A DNA stretch of 64,000 bases, taken from assembly GCA_944354535.1 (NCBI GenBank), contig CALVPY010000004.1, positions 18,825-82,824 on the forward strand, read 5' to 3'. Positions within the stretch are counted from its first letter, which is position 1. Every line of letters starts with the position of its first letter. Both the position numbers and the translations under genes were made by a program. The DNA is from an uncultured Clostridia bacterium. GTDB lineage: Bacteria; Bacillota; Clostridia; Christensenellales; Borkfalkiaceae. Positions 26,564-35,897 of this stretch are shown in pieces. The notes under the pieces were generated by a model. That model was not told where the DNA came from, did no database searches, and worked only from the letters and a program-made list of their open reading frames with translations.

Positions 26564-27527
26564 GATATGCAATGTTGTATCGGAACAGCCCGTATCCTCG
26601 CTCTCGCAGGAGCATATGGAGCGTGAGCGCCGTGCCTACGAGGAGCGCAGGAAGGGAAAGATGCGCAACCGCAAGGTGCGCGCGGCCGCAGCCAAGACGA
26701 TCATCTATGCCATCCTCGCGCTGTATGCCGCAGTCATCATTTTCCCCTTCCTCGTCGTCATCACGACGTCGCTCAAGACCTATCAGGACGCGACGCACAT
26801 TCCCTTCCAATGGATCCCCGAAATGGGTTTCACGGGCGTGAATTATAAGACAGTATTCGACTATAACCCGCAGATGAATGCGGAGATGTCTTCCATCATT
26901 CAGGGCTTTGTGAATACGCTTCTGTACATCATCCCGCCCACGGTGATCGGCCTCTTCACTTCGTCCATCTCGGCATATGCGTTCAGCAAGCTGCGTTTCC
27001 GCGCCAAGAACGTGATGTATGCGATCCTGCTCGGCACGATGATGATCCCGGGCATGATCATGATGGCGCCGCAGCTCTCTATCTACGATATGATCGGTTG
27101 GATCGATACGCCGCTTCCCCTCATGATCCCCGGTATGTTCGGCGCGGCTGCCTGCGTGTTCTTCATGCGGCAGTACTACGTCGGCATTCCCGATTCCATT
27201 ATCGAAGCGGCCAAGATCGACGGGCTCGGCTTCCTCGGCATCTTCTTCCGGATCATGGTGCCGCTCTCCGTACCCGCTCTGCTCGCGCAGGGGCTCCTGG
27301 GCTTCATCGGCGGTTACAACGACTTCATGGGCCCGCTGCTTTACCTCGGCCCTGCCGAGTTGCAGACCCTGCAGCTTGCCCTGCGCACGCTTTCGTCCAC
27401 CTTCGGCAAGGAACCGAACGTCGTCATGGCGGCCTGTATCGTGGCGCTCGTACCCATGCTGATCGTGTACTTCGTCTGTCAGAAATTCTTCATCAACGGC
27501 ATCATTGCCGGCGGACTCAAAGATTGA
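26556..27527 (+). CDS. CUT1 sugar ABC transporter permease (MalG-like)
   Basis: A 323-residue permease with a charged ~45-residue N-terminus (ERERRAYEERRKGKMRNRK) before the first membrane helix. The EAA motif reads IEAAKIDGLGFLGIFFRIMV, and the C-terminus ends in FFINGIIAGGLKD, typical of MalG homologues. The start overlaps the preceding gene by 8 bases. It pairs with that permease in the importer. As in the first locus, no ATP-binding subunit is encoded nearby. Confidence 0.9.
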   Translation: MTEICNVVSEQPVSSLSQEHMERERRAYEERRKGKMRNRKVRAAAAKTIIYAILALYAAVIIFPFLVVITTSLKTYQDATHIPFQWIPEMGFTGVNYKTVFDYNPQMNAEMSSIIQGFVNTLLYIIPPTVIGLFTSSISAYAFSKLRFRAKNVMYAILLGTMMIPGMIMMAPQLSIYDMIGWIDTPLPLMIPGMFGAAACVFFMRQYYVGIPDSIIEAAKIDGLGFLGIFFRIMVPLSVPALLAQGLLGFIGGYNDFMGPLLYLGPAELQTLQLALRTLSSTFGKEPNVVMAACIVALVPMLIVYFVCQKFFINGIIAGGLKD

Positions 27528-27543
27528 TCAAGGAGACTTTTTC

Positions 27544-29961
27544 ATGAAAAAACTCACCAAAATTGCGACGGTCGCACTTGCCGCGTGCCTGAGCGTCTCT
27601 GCTGCGGGCGTCCTCAGCAGCTGCGGAGGGGGAGATTCTTCCTTCTGGACGGCGGAAAAGCTCAGCACGATGGAGGACACCGCGCGCGATTACAATTCCA
27701 ACCTCTTCTACGTGAACTCTCTCGAGTTCGAGGTCGCCGACCCCTCCGTGATCTATGTCAGCGAGGGAAAGGGGCAGGGCTGGTTCTATGCCTACGGTAC
27801 GAGCGATGAGATCGGCGGACACGGCATCCAGACGTGGCGCAGCAAGGATCTTTCGCATTGGGAGGCAAGGGGCATTGCGCTCTATCCCGACTATTCGATC
27901 ACCTGGGCAACGGACAACTATTGGGCGCCCGAAGTCATCTACGACAGCGAGACCAAGCTCTATTATATGTTCTACAATGCCTACAATCAGTACGATCTGC
28001 ACAACGGCGCGCAGAGGCTGTGCCTCTCCGTTGCGCAGTCGGAGAGCCCCGAGGGTCCCTTCGTCACGCCCGAGCGCTATAACCTCGACGGCGACTGGAT
28101 CTCTCCCGAAGAGCCCGTCATCGATCTTTCGCCCTCCAACTCGGCGATCGATCCCGCCATCCTCATGCATCACGCACTCGATGCCAGCCCCTTCGTCGAC
28201 CCCGAGACGGGCACGAAGTACCTCTACTTCGGCTGGTATAAGGACGGCGGCGACGGCACCTGGCTGTACGGCATGGAGATGAAGGACTGGTTCACGCCCG
28301 TCTACTCGACGCTCACGCCCCTCACGCGGCCGCGTTACAGCACGCTCGACCGTGCGGAGCAGGGCCTTCCCCCCGACCGAGACAGCGAATCGCACATCAA
28401 CGAGGCGCCGCACATGATGTATCATGACGGCAAGTATTACCTCACCTTCAGCGTCAACGACTACAAGCAGGCTTCCTACCGCGTCATCCAGGCGATCGCC
28501 GATGAGCCTCTCGGAACGTACACCAAGGTCTCGGAGGAGGACGGCGGTAAGGTCGTTTCTACCGATTTCGACTGGACGCACATGGTCAGCGCGGGGCACC
28601 ATGCTTTCATTCAGGTGGGGGATGAAACGTTCATCGCTTACCACACCTTCCTTGACAGGCTCACCATTGCCAACGGCCGTGCTCTCGCCGTCGATAAGAT
28701 CGTCTGGACGGAAAATTCCGAAGGGACGCCCGTCATGCACACCAACGGGCCGAGCTGGTCGCTGCAGCCCCTGCCCGAGGCGATCTCCGGGTACAAGAAC
28801 ATCGCCCCCTCCGCAGCCGTGACTTCTTCGGACGAGGCCGGCGACACGAGCCTTCTCAACGACGGCCTCATCAAGTATCAGTTCGGCGATCTTGTGGAGG
28901 AGTATGAGGCGGATGCGGGCGAATACACCTTCACGCTCACCTGGGATGAGCTCAAGACGGCGCGCGCGATCATGGTCTACAATTCGATCGATTACTTCTA
29001 TGCGTTCGACAGCGTCAAGTCGATCAAGATCGAATATGCGCGTTCCAACGGCAAGCTCACCACGGCGACGATCAAAGATGTCGATTTCGATCGGGAGTGG
29101 TTTGTCGACGAGGAGTGGGAGTACATGACGCCGGGCGGTTCCGCGATCGTGGAATTCGGCGAATTGCCCGTCAGATCGATCGAGATCACGCTCTCCTCCA
29201 AGGAGGACGCCGAGGCGTTTGCCCTCAACGAGATCGTGGTGCTCGGCAAGGACGAGGCCTGTGCAGGGGTCGATGAACTGAAAGAGTATTCCTACGCGAA
29301 TGCCTCCTACGGTTCTTCGCACATCGTCACGGAGAGCGATACGTTCGGCACGGTCGTGGTGGACGGGGAAGAGTCCTCGCTTTCCACGATGTACGGGTAT
29401 GACCTTTCGCACGACGACGGAACGGAGGACGCCTACATCGAACAGACGGGCGCGCGCGATCAGTATGCTTACTTCAAGGATGTCTACTCCACCTCCTTCT
29501 ATGTGGAGGCAGAGTTCTCCGTGACGGTGGATACCGCATTTGCGCTCGACGACTTCCCCAAGTTCGGCATTGCCATCAGCTGTGACGATTCCGTCACGAG
29601 TACGCTGTTCTATTACGTCGATGCGCAGAACGGCTACACGATGGGCAGAGTCGGCTGTGCGCCCCGTGCGCTCGGCAGCGATGAATGGGATTGGTCGAAC
29701 GAAAATCTCGCCGATGTTCCCGGGATCTCCTACAAGAACGGCAATACCGTCAAACTTGCGATCATCCGTCAGGGCGCGGACTTCTACTTCCTGTGCGATG
29801 ACGAGGTCGTCCTGAAATCGAGCGACTTCGCGATCTTCAACGATCAGCAGCGTGCGGGGGTGGGCTTCCTCTCCTTCAATACGCCTATGATCATCAGCAA
29901 CTACTATGCGACGGCCGACAGCGCCGTGGTCGCCGAGAAGCTCGCTCAGTACGCGGGCTGA
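27544..29961 (+). CDS. GH43-family lipoprotein with C-terminal beta-sandwich modules
   Basis: An 805-residue surface enzyme with a lipobox (LSSC). The GH43 propeller spans ~residues 50-410, with Asp near residue 66 (EVADPSVIY), Asp in SAIDPAILM and Glu in HINEAPHMM. A beta-rich linker domain follows (~420-580), then a concanavalin-like sandwich (~585-800) that resembles residues ~335-515 of the 1261-residue lipoprotein (shared FPKFG/YPKFG, LFYYVDA and RQG strings). It probably cuts arabinan or xylan side chains at the surface. AAGGAG precedes ATG 27544; codons before it overlap the permease. Confidence 0.88.
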   Translation: MKKLTKIATVALAACLSVSAAGVLSSCGGGDSSFWTAEKLSTMEDTARDYNSNLFYVNSLEFEVADPSVIYVSEGKGQGWFYAYGTSDEIGGHGIQTWRSKDLSHWEARGIALYPDYSITWATDNYWAPEVIYDSETKLYYMFYNAYNQYDLHNGAQRLCLSVAQSESPEGPFVTPERYNLDGDWISPEEPVIDLSPSNSAIDPAILMHHALDASPFVDPETGTKYLYFGWYKDGGDGTWLYGMEMKDWFTPVYSTLTPLTRPRYSTLDRAEQGLPPDRDSESHINEAPHMMYHDGKYYLTFSVNDYKQASYRVIQAIADEPLGTYTKVSEEDGGKVVSTDFDWTHMVSAGHHAFIQVGDETFIAYHTFLDRLTIANGRALAVDKIVWTENSEGTPVMHTNGPSWSLQPLPEAISGYKNIAPSAAVTSSDEAGDTSLLNDGLIKYQFGDLVEEYEADAGEYTFTLTWDELKTARAIMVYNSIDYFYAFDSVKSIKIEYARSNGKLTTATIKDVDFDREWFVDEEWEYMTPGGSAIVEFGELPVRSIEITLSSKEDAEAFALNEIVVLGKDEACAGVDELKEYSYANASYGSSHIVTESDTFGTVVVDGEESSLSTMYGYDLSHDDGTEDAYIEQTGARDQYAYFKDVYSTSFYVEAEFSVTVDTAFALDDFPKFGIAISCDDSVTSTLFYYVDAQNGYTMGRVGCAPRALGSDEWDWSNENLADVPGISYKNGNTVKLAIIRQGADFYFLCDDEVVLKSSDFAIFNDQQRAGVGFLSFNTPMIISNYYATADSAVVAEKLAQYAG

Positions 29962-29978
29962 TCAAAGAGAACGCAATG

Positions 29979-30003
29979 TGCGCGGCGGCAATGCCGCCGC
30001 GCA
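29979..30003 (+). other. intercistronic GC-rich hairpin, 11-bp stem
   Basis: TGCGCGGCGGC (29979-29989) and GCCGCCGCGCA (29993-30003) pair perfectly around AAT, between the GH43 and GH2 genes. No U-tract follows. It is similar in kind to the hairpins at 9566, 19673 and 23628. Confidence 0.65.
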
Positions 30004-30068
30004 TCATTCTGAAAAGATCGTCTCTTTCGGGCAGCATTTGCCCGTGACATAAGGAGGAATTATAGGTT

Positions 30069-31811
30069 ATGATCCAACGGACAGAATATCCTCGTCCGCA
30101 ATTTCAGAGAAAAGAATGGCTCCCCTTAAACGGCGAGTGGGAATTCGCCTTCGACGATGCCGGGGAGGGGACCGCAAAGGGATACGATACGGGCAGGGTT
30201 TCCCTGCCGTTGAAGATCAACGTCCCGTTCAGTTATCAGGACGAGGCGAGCGGCATCGGCGATCCTTCCGTCCATGATACGGTATGGTACCGCAGGACGT
30301 TCTCCGCTCAGGCGGGGAAGCGTGCGCTCCTGTGCTTCAACGGGAGCGATCACACGACGGATGTGTGGATCAACGGAAAGCACGCGCTTTCGCATACGGG
30401 CGGCTACGCACCCTTCTCGGCGGAGATCACGCAGTATCTTGCCGAGGGAGAGGAAAACACTATCGTCGTGCGCTGCGTCGACCCGACCGATCCTACCATC
30501 CCCCGCGGCAAGCAGAGCTGGACGGGGGAACGGTTCGGCTGCTGGTATGTCGCCAATACGGGCATCTGGCAGAGCGTCTGGATCGATTATTTCGGCGACG
30601 ACTGCATCAAAGAGCATTCGCTTGTGCCCGATTACGACACGTTCAGCATCTCAGGTGAGATCGTGACGCTGCGCGGTACGGCAGAGGAAGCCGAGATCGC
30701 CGTCTTCTATCGGGGAGCGCCCGTCAAATGCGTGCGCTTCGCGCTGGACGGAAGAAGAACGCGTTATGCGATCAAGCTCATGGAGCTTGATTTTGTCGAT
30801 CCCGTCTATGCATGGACGCCCGAACAGCCCAATCTCTTCGACACGGTGTTCCGTCTCTATCGGAACGGGGCGTGCGTCGATGAGGCAAGGACGCGCTTCG
30901 GACTGCGTAAAGTCTCTATGGACGGAAACAGCGTGCATCTCAACAATGCGCCGCTCTATCAGAGGCTCATCCTCGATCAGGGCTATTGGCCGGAGAGCGG
31001 GATCACGCCGCCGAGTGCGGAGGCGCTCAGAAAGGATATCGAGCTCGCAAAGGCGATGGGCTTTAACGGCGCCCGCAAACATCAGAAGTTCGAAGATCCC
31101 TATTTTTACTACTACGCAGAGGAGCTCGGCTTTCTTACCTGGTGCGAAATGCCGTCGGCGTACAACTTCTGCGCGGAGGAGATGGACGCTCTTTCGCGGG
31201 AATGGTATGAGATCGTCTCCGCGGCACGCAATTTCACGAGCAACATCTGCTATGTTCCCCTCAACGAGAGCTGGGGCGTACGCAATATCGTCGCACGGGA
31301 CGATCAGAAAGACTTCGCCCGTTCGCTCTATTTCGGCACCAAAGCGCGTGACGGGAGCCGCCTTGTGAGCACAAACGACGGGTGGGAATATCCCGAGGCG
31401 ACCGACATCATCGGGATCCACGACTATGCCTATGACAGCTCGGAATTTGCCGGGAAGTTCCGCCCCGAGCGCTACGATACCCTCTTCCCTGCGCGCAGAA
31501 GGCTGATGGCGTTCGGCTGCCGTTACGGCGGGCAGCCTGTGCTCCTGACCGAGTTCGGCGGCATCGCTATGCAGAGCGAGTGCGGAGAGGACGGCGCCTG
31601 GGGGTACAACAGCGGCGCCAAGGACGAAGCGGAGTTTTTGACGCGCTATGAAGATCTGATGCGCGGCATCCATGCACACGCGGAGCTGAAGGGCTTCTGT
31701 TATACCCAGCTCACCGATGTGCAGCAGGAGGTCAACGGCCTGCTCACGCCGGATCATCGTCCCAAGTTCGATTTGGAACGCATTCGTGCCGCGACGGTCG
31801 GGAATAAGTAA
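30069..31811 (+). CDS. GH2 beta-galactosidase-like glycoside hydrolase, cytoplasmic (paralogue)
   Basis: A 580-residue family 2 enzyme without a signal peptide, with the same domain order as the one at 2117-3805. The sugar-binding jelly roll, immunoglobulin-like domain and TIM barrel carry the acid/base motif LNESWG and nucleophile motif LTEFGG. Shared strings such as SYQDEASGIGD/SYECAASGIGD and YTQLTDVQQEVNGLLT show close paralogy. AAGGAGG precedes ATG 30069. It is the last gene of the LacI-controlled locus and probably hydrolyses the imported oligosaccharide. Confidence 0.9.
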   Translation: MIQRTEYPRPQFQRKEWLPLNGEWEFAFDDAGEGTAKGYDTGRVSLPLKINVPFSYQDEASGIGDPSVHDTVWYRRTFSAQAGKRALLCFNGSDHTTDVWINGKHALSHTGGYAPFSAEITQYLAEGEENTIVVRCVDPTDPTIPRGKQSWTGERFGCWYVANTGIWQSVWIDYFGDDCIKEHSLVPDYDTFSISGEIVTLRGTAEEAEIAVFYRGAPVKCVRFALDGRRTRYAIKLMELDFVDPVYAWTPEQPNLFDTVFRLYRNGACVDEARTRFGLRKVSMDGNSVHLNNAPLYQRLILDQGYWPESGITPPSAEALRKDIELAKAMGFNGARKHQKFEDPYFYYYAEELGFLTWCEMPSAYNFCAEEMDALSREWYEIVSAARNFTSNICYVPLNESWGVRNIVARDDQKDFARSLYFGTKARDGSRLVSTNDGWEYPEATDIIGIHDYAYDSSEFAGKFRPERYDTLFPARRRLMAFGCRYGGQPVLLTEFGGIAMQSECGEDGAWGYNSGAKDEAEFLTRYEDLMRGIHAHAELKGFCYTQLTDVQQEVNGLLTPDHRPKFDLERIRAATVGNK

Positions 31812-31850
31812 AAGAACGCTGCCCTCCGTCGGGGCGAATATGGCACAGAA

Positions 31851-31890
31851 AAAGCGGGCACCGCAGGGTTTGCGGTGCCCGCAGGCTTTT
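31851..31890 (+). terminator. intrinsic terminator between convergent genes
   Basis: GCGGGCACCGCA (31854-31865) and TGCGGTGCCCGC (31871-31882) form a perfect 12-bp stem with a GGGTT loop. TTTT follows at 31887-31890, and an A-run precedes the stem. It can therefore stop transcription from both sides. Confidence 0.85.
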
Positions 31891-31938
31891 GTCGGGGAGA
31901 TGATGCGCTTAAACGGGCGGCATCTCCTTTTTTGAGGG

Positions 31939-32958
31939 CTATCTGTCCTCGCGGAAGTAGGAAAGTCCCAAACTTGCGGGGGGCTGCGTTTCGCGGCGGC
32001 CGACGATGCTCGTTGCGATGAGAACGAGGATGGTCACGGCATAGGGGATGATGTCGAACAGGGGGATCGTCATTGTAGGGAGGTTGAAATCCGGGTCGAT
32101 TATCATGAGGATGGAATTAAGATAAGGATAGAGGATGTACAGCGCGCCAAAGACGATGGAGCCGAGGATAGCGAACGCGGGTTTCCACATCGCAAAGATG
32201 ACGAGCGCGATGCACAGCCAGCCGATGCCCTGGATGGTCTGATCGACGGTCGAGCCGACGATGCCGCCCATGTAGTCCATGACATAGCACAGCCCGCCGA
32301 GACCCGCGATGGCGGCGCCGATAAGGATGGCGATGTACTTATAGCCCGTCACGTTGATGCCGACGGCATCTGCCGTTGCAGGGCTTTCGCCGACCGCGCG
32401 CAGGCTGAGGCCTGCCTTCGTATAGCGCAGAACGACGGCCGCGATCACGGCGATGACGATGGCAAGATACACGAGGATGCCGTGGTCGAGAAAGAGCGAG
32501 CCGAACCAGCCCAGACTGTCCGCGCCCGGCAGGGGGGCGTCAAAGAAGTTATTTCCCGCCTGTGAAAGCTGCGCAACGACGCCCTCCGTGAGGACGGCGT
32601 TGTTGAGGAAGAAGGAGGTAAATCCCACGCCGAAGATGGTGCAGGCAAGACCTGACACATTCTGATTGGAGCGGAGAGACACCGTCAGAAAGCCGTAGAT
32701 AGCGCCGAGGGCAGCCGCAAACAGCATCGCGAACAGGATGCCCATGAGTACGACGAGGAAGGCGTTCGGGGCAGGGGAGGCGAGATAGCACAGCTTGACG
32801 CCGAGGCAGCCTCCCGCCGCGCCCATGCACATGATGCCGGGGATGCCGAGGTTGAGGTGGCCCGACTTTTCCGTCAAGATCTCACCTGCGCAGCCGAAGA
32901 GAAAGATAACGCCGAAGTCGATGGCGCTTGTTAGAAACTTGATGAGCGTTGTGAACAT
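31939..32958 (-). CDS. nucleoside ABC transporter permease (NupQ/BmpC-like)
   Basis: A 339-residue polytopic membrane protein of the branched-chain-amino-acid/BMP permease family. The N-terminal half carries the typical ILTEKSGHLNLGIPGIMCMG, followed by about nine hydrophobic segments. It pairs with the permease at 32959-34143, whose stop codon is directly followed by this ATG. With the ATPase and binding lipoprotein upstream it forms a nucleoside importer of the BmpA-NupOPQ type. The xpt gene at the head of the cluster supports a purine-related substrate. Confidence 0.88.
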   Translation of the reverse strand: MFTTLIKFLTSAIDFGVIFLFGCAGEILTEKSGHLNLGIPGIMCMGAAGGCLGVKLCYLASPAPNAFLVVLMGILFAMLFAAALGAIYGFLTVSLRSNQNVSGLACTIFGVGFTSFFLNNAVLTEGVVAQLSQAGNNFFDAPLPGADSLGWFGSLFLDHGILVYLAIVIAVIAAVVLRYTKAGLSLRAVGESPATADAVGINVTGYKYIAILIGAAIAGLGGLCYVMDYMGGIVGSTVDQTIQGIGWLCIALVIFAMWKPAFAILGSIVFGALYILYPYLNSILMIIDPDFNLPTMTIPLFDIIPYAVTILVLIATSIVGRRETQPPASLGLSYFREDR

Positions 32959-34143
32959 TCAGTTTGCCTCCTTTTCGCCCGCGTCTTTGGAAAGGGGCGC
33001 CCGTTTGCGTTCGCCGTCCTCGGGGGGAGTTGGCGTTTCTTCGCCCCGCTGCTTGTTCTGCCTGCCTGCGAAGTGGACGCGGTAGCGGATGAAGAACTCA
33101 CAGCCGATGAAGAAGAAGTACACGAGGCCGACGACGGTATCGGAGAGCGCTTCGCTCGTGAAACCGAACTTGGTGCAAACCTGCGCCATGCCGCGCGTAA
33201 GGAAGTTGATGAAGAAGGAGACGCCCGCCATGATGAGGGGATCGAGGTTGCCCATCCAGGCGACCATGATGCCCGTAAAGCCCATGTTGTTGTCCATCGT
33301 GTCGTGGATCATGCGATTGACGGAACCCGTCAGGACGAACCCGACGAGCCCGCACAGCGCGCCCGAGAGGATGAGCGTGCGGATGATGACTTTTTTGACG
33401 TTGATGCCCGCATAGCGCGCCGTGTTCTTGCTGTCGCCGATGAGCGCCACTTCATATCCGTGCTTGGAGAAGCGCAGATAGAGGTAGATCGCGGCGGTGA
33501 CGACGGCGAAGAGGAGGATGGGGAGAAGGCTCTTGCCCATCTGCCCTTCTCCGAGGGGAGGCAGCACGCCCTCCGTCAAAGGCGGCATCGTGGCCGTGCC
33601 ATTCGGGTACCAGTAAGAGATGAAGAATGCCACGAGGTTCATCGCAATATAGTTCATCATCAGGGTAAAGAGCGATTCGTTGGTGTTGAAGAACGCCTTG
33701 AAGATCGCGGGGATGACCGCCCAAAGCGCGCCTGCCGCCAGGCTCGCCACAAGCATGATGAGCCAGACGAGGGGATCGGGCAGCTTTCCGCCGAGGTATT
33801 TTAAGCAGATGGCGCAGGCAAGGCAGCCCATGAGGATCTGTCCGTTGCCGCCGAGGTTCCAGAATTTCATCTTGAAGGCGACGACGAGCGCGACCGCGAC
33901 GCCGAGCAGCAGGAAGGTATCCTGGAATAAGAGCCAGATGCGGCGCTCGGTGCCGAAGGCGCCCGAAAAGAGAGCGCCAAAGAAGCCGAAGAAGCCCTGC
34001 GATCGGGGCGCCGCTGCCGAGATGACGATATCGCTTAAAATGAGGGCGATGAGGACGGCTGCCGCGCGGATGAGAAGCCCTTTCCAGAGGGGCATCCCTT
34101 CGCGGCGCGTGATGTGGATGAACGGTTCTTTGGTGTTTTTCAT
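32959..34143 (-). CDS. nucleoside ABC transporter permease (NupP/BmpB-like)
   Basis: A 394-residue membrane protein with a first helix at ~residues 20-45 and a conserved region FWNLGGNGQILMGCLACAIC, as in the YufP/NupP family. A hydrophilic, charged C-terminal tail of ~35 residues (RGEETPTPPEDGERKRAPLS) is longer than usual. The start overlaps the ATPase stop by 4 bases (ATGA), and the stop abuts the next permease start. It is the second half of the nucleoside channel. Confidence 0.88.
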   Translation of the reverse strand: MKNTKEPFIHITRREGMPLWKGLLIRAAAVLIALILSDIVISAAAPRSQGFFGFFGALFSGAFGTERRIWLLFQDTFLLLGVAVALVVAFKMKFWNLGGNGQILMGCLACAICLKYLGGKLPDPLVWLIMLVASLAAGALWAVIPAIFKAFFNTNESLFTLMMNYIAMNLVAFFISYWYPNGTATMPPLTEGVLPPLGEGQMGKSLLPILLFAVVTAAIYLYLRFSKHGYEVALIGDSKNTARYAGINVKKVIIRTLILSGALCGLVGFVLTGSVNRMIHDTMDNNMGFTGIMVAWMGNLDPLIMAGVSFFINFLTRGMAQVCTKFGFTSEALSDTVVGLVYFFFIGCEFFIRYRVHFAGRQNKQRGEETPTPPEDGERKRAPLSKDAGEKEAN

Positions 34144-35798
34144 GCCTGATCCTCCCCGATCCGCGTATCTTTCGCAACGCCCATCGGCTTGCCCTTCTCT
34201 TCTTCGAGGTCAAGTGCGCCCGCCATCATGAGGCCGAGCTGTTCTTTGGTCGTCTTTTCGGCGTGTACGACGCCCATCATCTTGCCGTGGCAGAGCACCA
34301 TGATCTTGTCGCACAGGGCGAGCATGACATCGAGGTCTTCGCCGATGAAGAGGATGCCCGTCCCCGCCTCCTTCTGACGGTTGAGGATGTCGTAGATGAG
34401 ATAGGAAGAGTTGATGTCCAGCCCGCGCACGGGGTACGCCGTGATGAGCACGTTGGGCTCGATGAGGATCTCGCGGCCCAGGAGCACCTTCTGCACGTTG
34501 CCGCCCGAAAGCCGCCTTACGGGTGTCTCCGTCGACGGTGTGACGATGTCGAGCTCTTTGATGATGCGTTCCGCCTCCGCGCGCGCCTTCTTGCGGTCGA
34601 CGAAGGGGCAGTGCCTGTTCAAAAACTCCGTAAAGCGGTTGCGCGCGTTCTTTTTCTTGGCTTCCTCGGGCGTGTCCTCGTCCGAAAGGGGAAGGGGCTT
34701 GATGCCGTAGCCGTGGTCCTGATAGTTTTTGAGCATCATGTTGTCCGTGACGGACATGGAGGGCGCAAGGCCCATGCCGAGGCGGTCTTCGGGGATGAAG
34801 CTCATCGCAACGCCGCGCGCGCTGATGGCGCGGGGGCTGAGCCCCACGATGCTCTCGCCCTCGTGGTAGATGCCGCCCGATTCGATCTTCCTCAGCCCCG
34901 CGATCGCCTCGCACAGCTCCCGCTGCCCGCAGCCCGCGATGCCCGCGACGCCCAAAATTTCGCCGCCGCGGATGAAGAAGTTCAGTTTTTCAATGGCATG
35001 GCTCCCTTCGTCGCTGTTGACGGTGAGATCCCTGATCTCAAGCAGGGGCCTTTCGGCATGCGCTTCGGGGCGGGAGATGTTGAGTGTGATCTTCTCGCCC
35101 ACCATCATCTCGGTGAGGGAGGCGGGGTCGGTGTCCGCCGTGTCGACGCAGCCGATGTATTCGCCCTTCCTGAGCACGGCGACGCGGTCGGAGATCGCCA
35201 TCACCTCGTTGAGCTTGTGCGTGATGATGATGATGGACTTGCCGTCCTCCTTCATGGCGCGCATGACTAAGAACAGCTTTTCCGTCTCCTGCGGGGTGAG
35301 CACCGCCGTGGGCTCGTCGAGGATGAGGATGTCCGCGCCGCGGTAGAGCACTTTGACGATCTCCACCGTCTGCTTTTCCGAAACGGACATATCGTAGATC
35401 TTCTTTTTGGGGTCGATCTCGAAGCCGTACTTTTCGGCGATCGCCTTGACTTCCTCGTTGATGCGGGCAAGGCCGCTTCCCTTGGTGCCGAGCACGATGT
35501 TCTGGGCGGCGGAAAAGATGTCGATGAGCTTAAAGTGCTGGTGCACCATGCCGATCTTATAGCGGAAGGCGTCCTGCGGGGAGGAGATGTGCGCCTCTTC
35601 CCCGTTCACGAAGATGCGCCCGTTGTCGGGGTAGTAGATGCCCGAGATCATGTTCATGAGCGTCGTCTTGCCGCTGCCGTTCTCGCCGAGGAGCGACAAA
35701 ATTTCGCCCTTTCTGAGGGTGAGGTCGATGTTCCTGTTCGCCGCGACCGAGCCGAAGTACTTGCTGATATTTTGTAGTTGCAGGGCGTATTCGTCCAC
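34140..35798 (-). CDS. nucleoside ABC transporter ATPase, two nucleotide-binding domains (NupO-like)
   Basis: A 552-residue duplicated ATP-binding subunit. The first domain has Walker A GENGSGKTT, a signature MSVSEKQTVEI and Walker B ILILDEPTA. The second has a degenerate Walker A (GIAGCGQRE) and LSGGNVQKVLLGRE, as is usual for this family. I prefer GTG 35798, preceded by GAGGT at 6 bases; a TTG at 35813 adds five residues and lacks a ribosome binding site. It powers the two permeases downstream. Confidence 0.9.
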   Translation of the reverse strand: MDEYALQLQNISKYFGSVAANRNIDLTLRKGEILSLLGENGSGKTTLMNMISGIYYPDNGRIFVNGEEAHISSPQDAFRYKIGMVHQHFKLIDIFSAAQNIVLGTKGSGLARINEEVKAIAEKYGFEIDPKKKIYDMSVSEKQTVEIVKVLYRGADILILDEPTAVLTPQETEKLFLVMRAMKEDGKSIIIITHKLNEVMAISDRVAVLRKGEYIGCVDTADTDPASLTEMMVGEKITLNISRPEAHAERPLLEIRDLTVNSDEGSHAIEKLNFFIRGGEILGVAGIAGCGQRELCEAIAGLRKIESGGIYHEGESIVGLSPRAISARGVAMSFIPEDRLGMGLAPSMSVTDNMMLKNYQDHGYGIKPLPLSDEDTPEEAKKKNARNRFTEFLNRHCPFVDRKKARAEAERIIKELDIVTPSTETPVRRLSGGNVQKVLLGREILIEPNVLITAYPVRGLDINSSYLIYDILNRQKEAGTGILFIGEDLDVMLALCDKIMVLCHGKMMGVVHAEKTTKEQLGLMMAGALDLEEEKGKPMGVAKDTRIGEDQA

Positions 35799-35824
35799 GT
35801 TGGTACCTCGCAAAAAATGTTCCG

Positions 35825-35866
35825 AAAAAGGACAAGCGGCGGAGAGGATATCTTCGCCGTCTTGCC
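35825..35866 (-). terminator. imperfect terminator/attenuator between the binding protein and ATPase genes
   Basis: On the minus strand, 35866-35855 pairs imperfectly with 35841-35830 (CGGCG/CGCCG core plus AAG/CTT), followed by TTTTT (35829-35825). A leaky stop here would let the binding protein be made in excess over the membrane parts. Confidence 0.55.
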
Positions 35867-35897
35867 ATAATGGTTGCTGCTCTAAAGAGCGTTGATG

